A stretch of DNA of 64,000 nucleotides from Flavobacterium sp. 270 (GCF_004368785.1 NZ_SODM01000001.1:1612001-1676000), one strand, 5' to 3'. Counted from the first letter of the stretch, positions 41,414 to 51,835 are shown. Notes: generated from the letters alone by a model not told the origin. Numbers and translations are program-made.

Positions 41414-44400
41414 TTATAATGAAACATTTAAACCTAAGACAAACATTCTTGAGTTAGGATATCCATCTCCTCCTTCTGGGTCGTATCCTTTGTATTTTGT
41501 GATCGTAAATAAATTAGATCCTGTAACATAAAGGCGAAGATTTTGAAGGTAAACTTTTTCTAAAAGCTGGCTTGGCAGATTGTATGATAATGTAAGCGCA
41601 TTTAAACGTAAGAATGATGCATTCTGAATCGCTAATGATGTTTCATAACTGTTGAATCTTCCACCGCCATAATAAGCTCTTGGTACATTTGTATCCGTAT
41701 GCTCTGGTGTCCAACGATCTAATAAATCGGTGTGTGCAGCGCTCATTCCGCCAGAACTCATGTAACTTTCGTAAGCAGAACTAATTCTTCTTCCTCCAAT
41801 AGAGTAAGCAAAAACAGCGTTTAATCCGAAACCTTTATAAGTGAAATCTGTTGCAAAACCTCCGTATAAATCAGGATCTGTATTTCCTACTACATAACGG
41901 TCTTGGTCATCAATTTTACCATCTTTGTTTCTGTCTACAGGAAGAATATCTCCTGGCTGAACGCTTCTTCCTCCAAAATTAATTTTACTGATTTCGGCCA
42001 TATCTGCCGTTTGAGCAATTTTATCGAATTCAAAAACATAAATTGAGTTGATCGATTTACCTACGAATAAATTTCCTGTTCTCTGAATTTCAACTCCAGT
42101 GTAACCGCCTTTGTTGTAAATTGCATCGGTATCTCCGTATAAAGCTGTAATCTTATTTTTGGCAGATGAAATGTTTCCGGAAATATCCCAATTCAAATCA
42201 TTTGTTTTTAAGATTTTATAATTGGCACTAAACTCAAAACCTTTGTTTACCATTGTTCCTACGTTGTCTACCATATTTTTAAATCCAGTTATAGTAGAAA
42301 GTGTACGAACCATTAATAAATTTTCGTTTTTGATATTGAAATAATCTAAGGTTACAGAAAATCTGTTATCTGAAGTTGCAAAGTCTATACCGCCATTAAA
42401 TTGCTTTTGTCTTTCCCATTGTAAATCAGGATTCCCTAATCTTCCGTCTGAGTTATACGTTACAGTTCCGTTTGTAACTGTTGGTCTGTATTGGCTCACA
42501 TAACCATAATTTGGAATGTTTTGATTTCCTGCAATACCGTAACTTCCACGAAGTTTTAATAATTTAATGGATTCTACAGATTGTAAAAATTCTTTAGCAA
42601 TATCCCAGCCTAAAGCTACAGATGGGAAAGTTCCCCATTTGTTATTGGCTCCAAAACGAGAAGAACCATCTAAACGAGTTGTAACTGTTGCAAAGTATTT
42701 TTTATCGTACGAATAATTTAATCTTCCTGTATAAGATAATAATGTTGTTGTGATAAAATCTGAACCTAGCGTGAAGTTTGGTTTTTGCGAAGCTCCATTT
42801 AAGTACATATAAGTAAAATCATCTGAGGCAAAACCTCTTGCATCTACTTGTGTGTAATTGTTTGTGTTTTTTTGAACAGAAAAAGCTCCAAGTGCACTAA
42901 AATCGTGTTTACCAATTACTTTACTATACGTTGCTGTATTATCCCATTGGTAATTCAGTTCGCTATATCTGTAATGATTTGCATCTCCGTTTGCAGCATT
43001 TCTAATAGATTGTCCTGTATCAATTGGCTGATAAGAGAAGTTTGCCTGATCTGTAATATCTACAGAAAAAGTAGTTCTTAAATTTAATCCGTCTGTAGGT
43101 TTGATGTTTACAAAGTTACTAGACATTAAACGATTCTTAGAACTTGTATTGTCGATTGTCAAACTTTTTATAGGGTTGTAAGCGTCTGTATTTAATACAT
43201 CTCCGTATTTTAAATACGTTGCATTTGGGTCAATTGGCAATAATGGATTTGCTCCTAATGCATTACCAAAAGCACTTCCGTCAATGTAACTTGCAATACT
43301 TCTTGAAAAAGTAGTATTTGTACCTATTTGAAGCCATTTTTTAACGTCTTGCGTCAGGTTGATTTTTCCGTTGTATCTTTTGAAAGATGAATTTTGAAGA
43401 AGTCCGTCCTGATCTGCGTAGTTAAAACTCACAAAGTACGAACCTTTTTCACCACCTCCGGAAAAAGAAAGATTGTAGTTTTTCTGAACTCCTGTACGAG
43501 CTACTTCGTCTAACCAATTATAACTTTTTCCTGTTCTGTAAGACTCTAATTCGTATGGGGCAAATACTGTAGAACCGTCAGATTTTATTTGATTGATGTA
43601 AGCATTACGATCAGCATTAGGATTTTGGTCCATATATTGATTGGCAAAAGCATCTACTCTAAGATCAAATAATTGCTGACCATTCATTAATGGCAGTGTT
43701 TTACTAAACTCAGACATTCCTACCCAAGTATCAAAGTTTACTTTACCTTCTCCTTTTGTACCTTTTTTGGTTGTAATTACAACAACTCCATTGGCACCTC
43801 TGGCTCCGTAAATCGCTGTAGAAGAAGCATCTTTTAAGATATCGATATTAGCAATATCGTTTGGATTTATAGACTCGAATCCTCCGTCTATAATAAGTCC
43901 GTCAACAACAAATATTGGGTTTGTACCAAATTGTATCGAGTTATTTCCTCTAATTTTGATAGAACCACTTCCTCCAGGTGTTGTATTTTGTTGTACATAA
44001 ACACCTGCCGCACGTCCCTGCAACGCCTGAACAGCATTGGCAGTAGGTGTTTCGAGTAATTTTTCTCCCGAAACATTGGATACAGCTCCCGTTAGGTCAC
44101 TTCTTTTTACTTTGGCTCCTACTACAATAATCTCGTTTAATTCCTGAGTGTTTGGAACCAGGGAAACATTTAGAACGGAACTATTAGCAGCAGCACTTTT
44201 TGGCGTGAATCCGATGAAACTAAATTCTAAAGATGATCCGGGTTTAACATTGGTTATTTTGTAACTACCGTCTATATCTGTTGAGGTAGAGTTTTGTGTG
44301 CCTTTTACTAAAACTGTTGCACCAGGCAGTGGTAAATTTTCATTATCTGTAACTTTACCGGTGATGGTTTGGGAATAAAGTGTACCGGCGGACATCATAA

Positions 44401-44437
44401 CTACTAAGAAGCATAAGTATCTTATTGCAATTCTCAT
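41414..44437 (-). CDS. susC: SusC/RagA-family TonB-dependent glycan importer
   Basis: A 1007-residue outer-membrane transporter. After the signal peptide (to about residue 22, GTLYSQ) come a CarboxypepD_reg-like domain (TITGKVTDNENLPLPGATV), a plug with the SusC hallmark ANGVVVITTKKG near residue 217, and a barrel that ends FVLGLNVSL. The sequence DILPVDRNKDGKIDDQDRY near 838 is a DxDxDG calcium-type loop typical of the family. It imports oligosaccharides produced on the surface together with SusD. It is the first gene of a unit that continues through SusD, GH2, GH95 and GH92. Confidence 0.96.
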   Translation of the reverse strand: MRIAIRYLCFLVVMMSAGTLYSQTITGKVTDNENLPLPGATVLVKGTQNSTSTDIDGSYKITNVKPGSSLEFSFIGFTPKSAAANSSVLNVSLVPNTQELNEIIVVGAKVKRSDLTGAVSNVSGEKLLETPTANAVQALQGRAAGVYVQQNTTPGGSGSIKIRGNNSIQFGTNPIFVVDGLIIDGGFESINPNDIANIDILKDASSTAIYGARGANGVVVITTKKGTKGEGKVNFDTWVGMSEFSKTLPLMNGQQLFDLRVDAFANQYMDQNPNADRNAYINQIKSDGSTVFAPYELESYRTGKSYNWLDEVARTGVQKNYNLSFSGGGEKGSYFVSFNYADQDGLLQNSSFKRYNGKINLTQDVKKWLQIGTNTTFSRSIASYIDGSAFGNALGANPLLPIDPNATYLKYGDVLNTDAYNPIKSLTIDNTSSKNRLMSSNFVNIKPTDGLNLRTTFSVDITDQANFSYQPIDTGQSIRNAANGDANHYRYSELNYQWDNTATYSKVIGKHDFSALGAFSVQKNTNNYTQVDARGFASDDFTYMYLNGASQKPNFTLGSDFITTTLLSYTGRLNYSYDKKYFATVTTRLDGSSRFGANNKWGTFPSVALGWDIAKEFLQSVESIKLLKLRGSYGIAGNQNIPNYGYVSQYRPTVTNGTVTYNSDGRLGNPDLQWERQKQFNGGIDFATSDNRFSVTLDYFNIKNENLLMVRTLSTITGFKNMVDNVGTMVNKGFEFSANYKILKTNDLNWDISGNISSAKNKITALYGDTDAIYNKGGYTGVEIQRTGNLFVGKSINSIYVFEFDKIAQTADMAEISKINFGGRSVQPGDILPVDRNKDGKIDDQDRYVVGNTDPDLYGGFATDFTYKGFGLNAVFAYSIGGRRISSAYESYMSSGGMSAAHTDLLDRWTPEHTDTNVPRAYYGGGRFNSYETSLAIQNASFLRLNALTLSYNLPSQLLEKVYLQNLRLYVTGSNLFTITKYKGYDPEGGDGYPNSRMFVLGLNVSL

Positions 44438-44518
44438 AATGATTTGGTTTTTTAGTTAATAAATATTGAGTTAGTTTTTTTGAATATTGAGCATTGAAAT
44501 AAAGAAAAGCAAGTTGAC

Positions 44519-44552
44519 TTATACTATACTATACTACAACAATACAAACATA
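44519..44552 (-). promoter_or_regulatory. susC promoter with TATAG-repeat operator
   Basis: On the minus strand TATGTTTG (44552-44545) is an exact -7 element. Directly downstream, at the expected start of transcription, TAGTATAGTATAGTATAA (44536-44519) repeats the pentamer TATAG/TAGTA three times. The same TTGTAG...TATAG block lies at the promoters at 53919 and 54290. It is the best candidate binding site for the GntR regulator of this locus. Confidence 0.55.
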
Positions 44553-44716
44553 CAAATATTTTCATAACATCCAAATTTATGTTTTAAGAATTTGTTATTT
44601 TTTTTGGGTATTTTTTTCTGCTTTACCATAAATACATGTTCTAAAAAATGAAAAAAGAAATAAAGGCAGAAATAAAATAAAGAAATCTCAGACAAAAAAG
44701 ATATAGCAAACTTTAG

Positions 44717-44892
44717 TTTGTCATTTCGACGTAAGGAGAAATCGCACTCGGGATTCGGCAAAGATTGGATAATTCACTTTGAGGAGTTTCTAGTGTGATT
44801 TCTCCTTACGTCAAAATAACAAGATTAAGGAAAGGCTAGAGAATTGTTACGGAGTTTCTTGCGGAGATTTCTCCTTACGTCGAAATGACAAA
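44717..44892. repeat. Three copies of a dispersed palindromic repeat
   Basis: GTCATTTCGACGTAAGGAGA and following bases (44717-44743) recur in inverse orientation at 44797-44822 and 44866-44892 with few changes. One copy facing two inverse copies can fold into alternative hairpins. The block fills most of the gap between the susC promoter and the symporter gene and carries no open frame of note. It is the third unrelated palindromic repeat type in the window. Nothing else is seen in 44553-44966. Confidence 0.75.
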
Positions 44893-44966
44893 ATTGTCGA
44901 TATATCTTGTGTTATACGTACGGCAAGTGCATCACTACATAAAACCTTAGAATCTTAGAACCTTCC

Positions 44967-46559
44967 CTAAGCTATTCCCCATTTTGAGAATAAAACAAAA
45001 ATACCAACCATACCAATTAAGAGAGCGGTAAAATACCAATAACGGTTTTTCCAAGGCGATAATTCAACAGATTCTAATTTGATTTCGGTGTAGTGATAAT
45101 TAGGATAAAACTTCGAAACAAACAACATGCATCCTACTGTAAAAAGGAATAATATTGCCAGCATGTGCAAATAATGAAGTTGAATATCTAGTATATAATT
45201 AAAGATTACATAACTTAAAATAAAGAATATCATTCCGATTTTGGCAGCTTGAGGCGGTACTTTTTTAGATATAAAACCAATTAGAATTATGGTAAAAATT
45301 GGCAGGCAGAACATTCCCGCAAGTTGTTGCAAATAGGTATAAAAACCAGCTTTGCTAAACAATATAAACGGTGCAGAAAACATGGCTAAACCAGAAACAA
45401 TTATTTCAAATTTACGTCCTGTATAGACCAAATGTTTTTCTGTAACTTCTTTATTTCTTTTTTCTAACCACGGCTTATAAAGATTAAGTACAAACAGTGT
45501 ACTGCTGCTGTTTAATCCTGCATTAAAGGTACTTATAGCTGCCCCAAGAACAACGGCCGCTGTTAAACCAATCATGATTGAAGGCAGTGTATCTTTTACT
45601 ACCAGAGGAAAAACCTCAGCTGTATTTTCAAGATTTTTATACAAATGAACTCCCAGTAATCCCGGAATATTAATAATAAAAGGACATAAAAGTTTTCCTA
45701 AACAAGCCAGTCCCATACCTTTTTGACTGTGAGATAAACTTTTTGCCGAAAGTGCCTGCTGCACAATAAATTGTTCCATTCCCCAATAGTACAGGTTCAT
45801 GATAAACATACCTGTGAAAATAGTACTAAAAGGTATCTCATCGCTTTGGGTTCCAATGGAATTTAAATGTTCTGTATGCTGAGAAAGTAATACATGAAGT
45901 CCTTTTGACCAATCGCCATTACCTAAAAATTTAAATCCGAAGTACGGAAAAGCAATACCAATAGTTAAAAATCCGATACTCAAAATAGTATCACTAATAG
46001 ATATAGCTCTTAAACCTCCCAAAACCGAATAAGCGCAGCCTGTTAATCCGATTAGCCAAACCATGATCCAGATGTTCTGCCAATACGTTAATTGTAAAGG
46101 CTGTAAAAAATTGAACATTCCCGTAAGGGCAACTGCTCCTCCATACAATACTGCAGGAAGCAAGTTTACGATATAACTGCACAAAAATACAATTGACACT
46201 AATTTTTTGGTAGAATCGTCGTAGCGTTTTCCTAAATAATCCGGAATTGTCATGGCTCCGGTACGAAAGTAAATAGGCAGAAAAAACTCTGCAACAAGCA
46301 GCATGGCAAGCACAGAACTAACGCCCCATGCTATCACGCTCATGTTGTTGGTATAAATAGATTCGTTTTCGCCTATAAATTGATTTGCACTAATGTTGCT
46401 TAACAATAATGCTCCTCCGACTATAAGAAAATTGTTGTTGTGATCTGCAAAAAAAAGCCCTTTTGTGGTTTGTACCTTTTTTGTTCTGGTTTTTATTCCC
46501 GATATTAAAGCAATCAGACCTGTAATTAGTAAAAAACTAATAATGGACAAAATACTCAT
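44967..46559 (-). CDS. Sodium/sugar symporter (SSS family, SGLT-like)
   Basis: A 530-residue inner-membrane protein with about 14 membrane segments. The N-terminal region has RTKKVQTTKGLFFADHNN and GGALLLSNISANQFIGENES, the sodium/sugar binding helix-1 region. SVLGGLRAISISDTIL near residue 180 and NSSSTLFVLNLYKPW near 350 are typical of SGLT-like members. It should import a monosaccharide made by the periplasmic exo-enzymes, probably galactose or mannose. It is the last gene of the GH-D/esterase/GH36/GntR operon, starting 3 bp after the GntR stop codon. Confidence 0.9.
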   Translation of the reverse strand: MSILSIISFLLITGLIALISGIKTRTKKVQTTKGLFFADHNNNFLIVGGALLLSNISANQFIGENESIYTNNMSVIAWGVSSVLAMLLVAEFFLPIYFRTGAMTIPDYLGKRYDDSTKKLVSIVFLCSYIVNLLPAVLYGGAVALTGMFNFLQPLQLTYWQNIWIMVWLIGLTGCAYSVLGGLRAISISDTILSIGFLTIGIAFPYFGFKFLGNGDWSKGLHVLLSQHTEHLNSIGTQSDEIPFSTIFTGMFIMNLYYWGMEQFIVQQALSAKSLSHSQKGMGLACLGKLLCPFIINIPGLLGVHLYKNLENTAEVFPLVVKDTLPSIMIGLTAAVVLGAAISTFNAGLNSSSTLFVLNLYKPWLEKRNKEVTEKHLVYTGRKFEIIVSGLAMFSAPFILFSKAGFYTYLQQLAGMFCLPIFTIILIGFISKKVPPQAAKIGMIFFILSYVIFNYILDIQLHYLHMLAILFLFTVGCMLFVSKFYPNYHYTEIKLESVELSPWKNRYWYFTALLIGMVGIFVLFSKWGIA

Positions 46560-46562
46560 AAA

Positions 46563-47579
46563 TTACAACGAATTTCTATCAACGAGAACTGTTGGTATAA
46601 TTTCCTGAATCTTTTTACGGTCTAAAACAAAATTGGCCGCTTTTTTTCCCATTTCAGAGAAATCTGTAGAGAATGTTGTTACGCCGTCAAAGATGATTTC
46701 TTTTACGATATCATCATTATGCGAAATAAATCCGATGTCGGTGCCAATCTTAAGTCCTTTAACTTTAGAATCTTTAAGCATTTCCCAAAGTTCGAGATTG
46801 TGAATTGTAAAATATACTTTTCCTTTTTCCAGAGAACCCGATACGTATTCTTCTTTAATAACGCCTTTGATATTGTAATCTTTCATGAATCTTTTAAATG
46901 AATTTAAAATTTCATCAGGTTCTGCAGACGATGGTTTAAAAAAGAAAATGATCTCGTCGTATTTTTTAATTTTATCTTTTAGCTGCACAAAAGCATTGTA
47001 AGACGAATCTCCAAACTCTTGTGCAACATAATTATAATCTTCTTCTGTTTGTATATAACGGTCAACCAAAAGTACTCTGTTGGTTGGCAGTTGTTTTAAA
47101 ACCGCAGGCGTTTTTTTACTCGGAATTGGTGCAATTACAAACATTCCGTATTTGCCTTTTATACTTTGAATAATGTTTTCGAAAGTATCAAAATTATTGT
47201 GGTGAAAGAAAATATCGAGCTGAATATTTTTACCCAAACCTTTTCTGAAATTCTCGTAAAACGTTTCCTGAAAAATATCAAAAGCAAAGATAAGCAGTGC
47301 TACTTTTAGCTCCTGTTTTACATCATTGGTCGCGACAAAATAACCCAATCGGTTTTTTGATTCGATAATTCCTCTGTGAACAAGTTCTTTGTAAGCCTTT
47401 GCAATTGTTTCTCTGGCAAAACCTAATTCACTTATAAAAGTATTGACAGATGGTAGTAAATCACCTTTTGAAACTAATTTTTCTTCAATGGCGTTTATTA
47501 TTCCCTGAACCAACTGCTCGTGCTTTGATAACGAATTTACAGTTTCAAGGTTCTTTATCTGTTGAATAATTTGCTTCAT
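46563..47579 (-). CDS. GntR-type regulator with LacI-like sugar-binding domain
   Basis: A 338-residue cytoplasmic regulator. Residues about 10-80 form a GntR winged helix (LPSVNTFISELGFARETIAK, then LVHRGIIESKNRLGYF). Residues 90-335 are a periplasmic-binding-protein-like effector domain (VALLIFAFDIFQETFYENF, VLLVDRYIQ, HNDDIVKEIIFDGVTTFSTDF). This AraR/FucR-like design senses a monosaccharide and usually represses. It lies inside the operon it probably controls and has its own promoter box at 47615. The TATAG repeats at three promoters of the locus are its probable sites. Confidence 0.88.
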   Translation of the reverse strand: MKQIIQQIKNLETVNSLSKHEQLVQGIINAIEEKLVSKGDLLPSVNTFISELGFARETIAKAYKELVHRGIIESKNRLGYFVATNDVKQELKVALLIFAFDIFQETFYENFRKGLGKNIQLDIFFHHNNFDTFENIIQSIKGKYGMFVIAPIPSKKTPAVLKQLPTNRVLLVDRYIQTEEDYNYVAQEFGDSSYNAFVQLKDKIKKYDEIIFFFKPSSAEPDEILNSFKRFMKDYNIKGVIKEEYVSGSLEKGKVYFTIHNLELWEMLKDSKVKGLKIGTDIGFISHNDDIVKEIIFDGVTTFSTDFSEMGKKAANFVLDRKKIQEIIPTVLVDRNSL

Positions 47580-47614
47580 AAACGTTTTAATAGGTATTTA
47601 TTTAGAATATAATA

Positions 47615-47622
47615 CAAATATA
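47615..47622 (-). promoter_or_regulatory. Internal promoter -7 box before the GntR gene
   Basis: On the minus strand it reads TATATTTG, an exact TAnnTTTG match, 36 bp upstream of the GntR start. CATTAGTATATA just upstream resembles half of the TATAG operator, so autoregulation is possible. Confidence 0.45.
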
Positions 47623-47638
47623 TACTAATGTTTGATAT

Positions 47639-49843
47639 TTAAGCCTTTGTAATTTTTAAAACAACACTGCTATTATTTGAATTCACATTTGGGTTAATTC
47701 CAACCTGCATTAAGAAATCTCCCGAATAAACTGCAGTTTCTACCGCCGCTTTTTTATCTGGATAAATATTGATTTCTTCTACTTTATAATTTTGACCCGC
47801 TTGTAATCCTTTTAGTTTAATAGGTAAATGTGTCCCTGCTTCGTATCTTGAATTTACCAAATAAGTAAAGACTACAGCTTCGTTACCATTTTTATTGACA
47901 AACATTACCGATGCAGCTTCATTTCCCCATGGATTTTGCAAACGGTATTGATCGCCCTGCCAGATTGTACTGCTCAATTCGCCATAATTTTTGATGGCTT
48001 TTTGGGTATAGGCTAAATCTTTTTCGTTTAGATCTTTTACTACAATATCAAAACCAAGTCTGCCCATCATGGCAACATCGATACGGTATTTTATAGGTTG
48101 TTTTCCCCAATCGGTAACGTGTGCAGCGATGGTTAATGCTGGATAAAAATACGAGTATTCCCATTGCATGTACACGCGCTCTAAAGGATCTGTATTGTCA
48201 CTTGGCCAGAATTCTGTAAAATATTTAAGCGCTGCATAATCTACTCTTCCGCCGCCACCAGAACAAAGCATCATTGGTACTTTTGGATATTTTACTCGAA
48301 TACGCTCCAGAACTTTGTAAAGTCCCGTTACATAATCCGTATAAAAATTAGATTGTTTGTCTTTTAAATTAGACGAATACGCATTGTAAATCACCGCATT
48401 ACAATCCCATTTGATATAAGCCAATTCTGGATTTTCTGTAAAAAGATTATCTACAACTCCATAAACAAAGTCCTGAACTTTTGGATTTGATAAATCTAAA
48501 ACCAATTGATTACGGAAATAATGTTCTGTTCTTCCTGGTTGTTTTACAATCCATTCCGGATGTTTTTTGTATAAATCACTCGCTGGATTTACCATTTCCG
48601 GCTCAATCCAGATTCCAAATTTTACCTGATTGTCTTTGGCTGTTTTTACTAAAGTCCCGATTCCGTTTGGAAGTTTCTTTTTGTTTACGTCCCAGTCTCC
48701 CAAAGCAGCATCGTCATTATTACGAGGATACGTATTTCCAAACCATCCGTCATCCAATAAAAACATATCTACGCCTAGTTTTTTAGTATCGGCGATAAGC
48801 ACTTTTAGTTTGTCTTCATCAAAATTAAAATAAGTTGCTTCCCAGTTGTTTAATAAGGTTAAACGGCTTCCTTTTCCGTCTAATATTTTATAATTTCTAG
48901 ACCAGTCGTGCAAGTTTCTGCTCGCATTTCCTTTTCCTTTTGATGATAAAGTGTACCAAAATTTAGGTGTTGTAAATACCGTATTTTTAGCCAGTGAATA
49001 ATTTGCAGCTGCATTATTAATACCCGAAATAACACGAAGATTATTTAACGGATCCAGTTCTAAATCGGTACGGAAATTTCCTGACCATTCTAAACCTGCA
49101 AACAAAACTTTCCCTTCGTCTTCTGTTGCTGGTTTGTCCAGCGATACCATAAATACTGAAGGCTGGAATAAATTGGCACGAGATCCTAATTTGGTATCTA
49201 ATACTTTTATACCGTGAGTTAATTTTGTTTCTTCGGGTTGCATTTCTTTTGCCCAATCGCCATGATATTGATTCAGCCAAAAGTTGCTGTATCCTTTCAA
49301 ATATAAATTTGCCGAAGCGTATTTATTTAAAGTAATATTTGCTTTTTCATTATGGGTAATAGTTGTCCATTGCTCGATAACATCTGTATCGTAATAAGCC
49401 TGAATAAACAGGTGAACTTCAATTGGATAAACTGGATCTTTTAGCGTAATTTCTGTTTGAGAAATTCCTGTTTCAATAGTAGTTGTTTTATGGCTTACAT
49501 ATAATAAATCCAATGATGTATTTCCGTCGGCATGTGTTACTGCAATTGCAGGTTCTAACAAGTTTTTAGAACCAGAAGGCGTATAAGCAGCATTGTAAAT
49601 ACCGGAATAATCGGTTCCCTGACGAAACTGATTTTGTATTTTTACATACTCTAAATCATTTGCTAATTTTTCTCCTAAATAAATAGTATTCACTTCTTTT
49701 CCTGGAGTTACTTGTAAAACGAGCGCATTGCTTTTTGTTTTAACTGCAATAATTTGCTGCGCCATAACAGGACTGCAATAACTCGCCAGAATAAAAAATG
49801 CTATCGTAAATGACTGCCTTAAAGTTGTAATGGATTTTTTCAT
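47639..49843 (-). CDS. GH36 alpha-galactosidase, exported
   Basis: A 734-residue enzyme with a signal peptide ending near residue 28 (VMAQ). The N-terminal beta-sandwich is followed by a barrel with NNWEATYFNFDE near 332 and DMFLLDDGWFG near 359. The nucleophile is D480 in YIKWDCN and the acid/base D549 in FWPSDNTDP, almost the same numbering as characterised bacterial GH36 tetrameric alpha-galactosidases. It removes terminal alpha-galactose with retention. The sialate-esterase-like gene is 18 bp upstream in the same operon. Confidence 0.95.
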   Translation of the reverse strand: MKKSITTLRQSFTIAFFILASYCSPVMAQQIIAVKTKSNALVLQVTPGKEVNTIYLGEKLANDLEYVKIQNQFRQGTDYSGIYNAAYTPSGSKNLLEPAIAVTHADGNTSLDLLYVSHKTTTIETGISQTEITLKDPVYPIEVHLFIQAYYDTDVIEQWTTITHNEKANITLNKYASANLYLKGYSNFWLNQYHGDWAKEMQPEETKLTHGIKVLDTKLGSRANLFQPSVFMVSLDKPATEDEGKVLFAGLEWSGNFRTDLELDPLNNLRVISGINNAAANYSLAKNTVFTTPKFWYTLSSKGKGNASRNLHDWSRNYKILDGKGSRLTLLNNWEATYFNFDEDKLKVLIADTKKLGVDMFLLDDGWFGNTYPRNNDDAALGDWDVNKKKLPNGIGTLVKTAKDNQVKFGIWIEPEMVNPASDLYKKHPEWIVKQPGRTEHYFRNQLVLDLSNPKVQDFVYGVVDNLFTENPELAYIKWDCNAVIYNAYSSNLKDKQSNFYTDYVTGLYKVLERIRVKYPKVPMMLCSGGGGRVDYAALKYFTEFWPSDNTDPLERVYMQWEYSYFYPALTIAAHVTDWGKQPIKYRIDVAMMGRLGFDIVVKDLNEKDLAYTQKAIKNYGELSSTIWQGDQYRLQNPWGNEAASVMFVNKNGNEAVVFTYLVNSRYEAGTHLPIKLKGLQAGQNYKVEEINIYPDKKAAVETAVYSGDFLMQVGINPNVNSNNSSVVLKITKA

Positions 49844-49861
49844 TTTATTATATTTTTATGT

Positions 49862-51835
49862 CTATTTCTTTTTTTGTGTTATGCCCGGCCAAAGATCTGT
49901 TCTAAAAGAAGATGCCGGCAATCCAGATATATTGGTTAAATTCCCGTTTGGATTATCTGCCCAATTGTATCTTACGGCTGCTGGATTTGGAACTTCTTTT
50001 GAAGAAACCTCAACTTTACCGTTTACTATTTTTGCTTCTGCCCAATAAAATTTTTGATCTGTTCCTGCAACAGAAAAACCTTTAAGAACGTTGTCTTTGG
50101 CTTTTATACTTTCATTAAAATCAAAATCTATTATAACTACATTTCCTTTTATAGTATAGGTTTTATAAAGCGGTCCTGAATAATTAATTTTGGTATTGTA
50201 CAGTTTTGCCAAAGCAATATTCGCTAAACGATCTCCTACATCTTGTTTATTTTTTGGATGAATATCTTCTGCATTTCCAATATCGGTAATAACGGCCATT
50301 CCGGTATTGGGAACTGCTTTTAAAGTCTTGAATTGCGCTTCTCTCAACTCTGCCCAATCTGAATCTCCCGGCTGTTCTTTTTGTTGTTTGTAATTGGCCA
50401 ATTGAACAAAGAAAAACGGCAGGTTTTGATCTTTAAACTGGTTTCTCCAATCGTTTATCAACAGCGGAAATAGGGTTTGATACTGATACGCTCTTTCTGC
50501 ATTACTTTCTCCCTGATACCAGATTACGCCTTTTATTTTATAATCTACCGAAGGTGCAATCATCGCGTTGTAAATTGCGCTTGGTCTGTTTTGGCCTTGA
50601 GCCAAATATGGTTTTGCCGGAAGGTCTTTACTATCTGCGCCAATATTATATTTCCAGTCTCCGGCTAAAGAAATTGTTTCTTTGTCTGATTGTAATGCGA
50701 TTTTTTCATCGCCATAAACTCCCCCATTTCCTGCTCCGTCATAAACTTTTATGGCAATGGTATTTTCTCCTTTCTTAAGAAATTGAGATGGAATCGTATA
50801 ATGGCGTTCTACATTATAACCTTTAGTTTCGCCTATATAATTGCCATTCACCCAAATAACATCATCATCATCTGCGAAATAACTCAGGCTGAAATCTTTA
50901 CTATTATCAGAAATAGTAAACTTTTTTCTGAACCAGACGATTCCATCAAAATTCGACATTCCGTTACTGTCAAAAAAAGAAGGCAGTTTCATTGTTTTCC
51001 ATGATGAATCATCAAAATTGGGTGTTGCCCAAATTGCTTTTTCATGCTGAAATCCTTTATCTGTACTCGTAAGATATTTTTCCCACGCTGCTATTTCAGT
51101 ATTGTATTTTTGTTGTAAAGCTTGTCTGCTTGTTTCCGATTTCATGGCTTCAATCTCAGCATCAAAATCGTGAATTGTGGTTAACGCTCCAGAACTTGTC
51201 CACGCTTCTATAAGCGTTCCGCCCCAGGAAGAATGTATTAAACCGATGGGAATATTTTTTTCTTTATAAATCTTTCTGGCAAAAAAATATGCTGTTGCAC
51301 TAAAATCGGCTATCGTTTTAGGACTGCAGACATTCCATCCGTCGTGTTGTACTTTTAGTATATTTTGCGGTAAAGTATTTTCTATATGTTCTGCCTGTAA
51401 TAATCTTATTTGCGGATAATTGGCGTTTGCTATTTCTTCTTTATAATTATTAATTTTTCCCCAGCCTTCTAACGGCATTTCCATATTACTTTGGCCGGAA
51501 CACAGCCATACTTCGCCAATTAAAATATTGGTTAACGTTTTAGTTGTTCCGTCGTTAATCGTAATCGTATAAGGTCCGCCATAAACAGGTGTTTTTAAAA
51601 CCACCTTCCATTTGCCGTTTTCAACATTTGTTTGGTATGTTTTTTTATCCCACGAACTTGTAACTGATACGGATTTCTGATCGCTTTCTCCCCAAAACGG
51701 AACTGCACTTTTTTGCTGCAAAACCATATTATCGGTAAAAAAAGACGGTAATTTTACCACAGCATTAGCGCTATTAGATACACTAATAAAGAAAATTAAA
51801 AGAACAATTCCGTTTTTAAAAAGATGCTTTTTCAT
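49862..51835 (-). CDS. SGNH-type carbohydrate esterase (sialate O-acetylesterase-like)
   Basis: A 657-residue exported esterase (signal peptide to about residue 25, NSANA). The SASA/SGNH catalytic Ser is in WLCSGQSNMEMP near residue 116, GVIWYQGESNAERAYQY near 430 is block III, and the Asp-His pair is in DIHPKNKQD near 536. A GH2-type jelly-roll insert (about 270-385, including GIVWFRKKFTISD) splits the catalytic domain. Relatives remove O-acetyl groups from sialic acid, xylan or other sugars. No sialic acid genes are present, so acetylated neutral sugars are the likelier target. The GH-D gene lies 5 bp upstream. Confidence 0.87.
   Translation of the reverse strand: MKKHLFKNGIVLLIFFISVSNSANAVVKLPSFFTDNMVLQQKSAVPFWGESDQKSVSVTSSWDKKTYQTNVENGKWKVVLKTPVYGGPYTITINDGTTKTLTNILIGEVWLCSGQSNMEMPLEGWGKINNYKEEIANANYPQIRLLQAEHIENTLPQNILKVQHDGWNVCSPKTIADFSATAYFFARKIYKEKNIPIGLIHSSWGGTLIEAWTSSGALTTIHDFDAEIEAMKSETSRQALQQKYNTEIAAWEKYLTSTDKGFQHEKAIWATPNFDDSSWKTMKLPSFFDSNGMSNFDGIVWFRKKFTISDNSKDFSLSYFADDDDVIWVNGNYIGETKGYNVERHYTIPSQFLKKGENTIAIKVYDGAGNGGVYGDEKIALQSDKETISLAGDWKYNIGADSKDLPAKPYLAQGQNRPSAIYNAMIAPSVDYKIKGVIWYQGESNAERAYQYQTLFPLLINDWRNQFKDQNLPFFFVQLANYKQQKEQPGDSDWAELREAQFKTLKAVPNTGMAVITDIGNAEDIHPKNKQDVGDRLANIALAKLYNTKINYSGPLYKTYTIKGNVVIIDFDFNESIKAKDNVLKGFSVAGTDQKFYWAEAKIVNGKVEVSSKEVPNPAAVRYNWADNPNGNLTNISGLPASSFRTDLWPGITQKKK

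Noticed and set aside
47598..47613. Further copy of the iron-type motif (TTATTTAGAA) upstream of the GntR gene
   Set aside because: No iron gene follows and the flanks differ; probably chance in AT-rich DNA, and it is a warning about motif specificity.
49862..51835. Sialic acid metabolism
   Set aside because: The esterase resembles sialate O-acetylesterases, but no sialidase, lyase, epimerase or sialic acid transporter is in the window.
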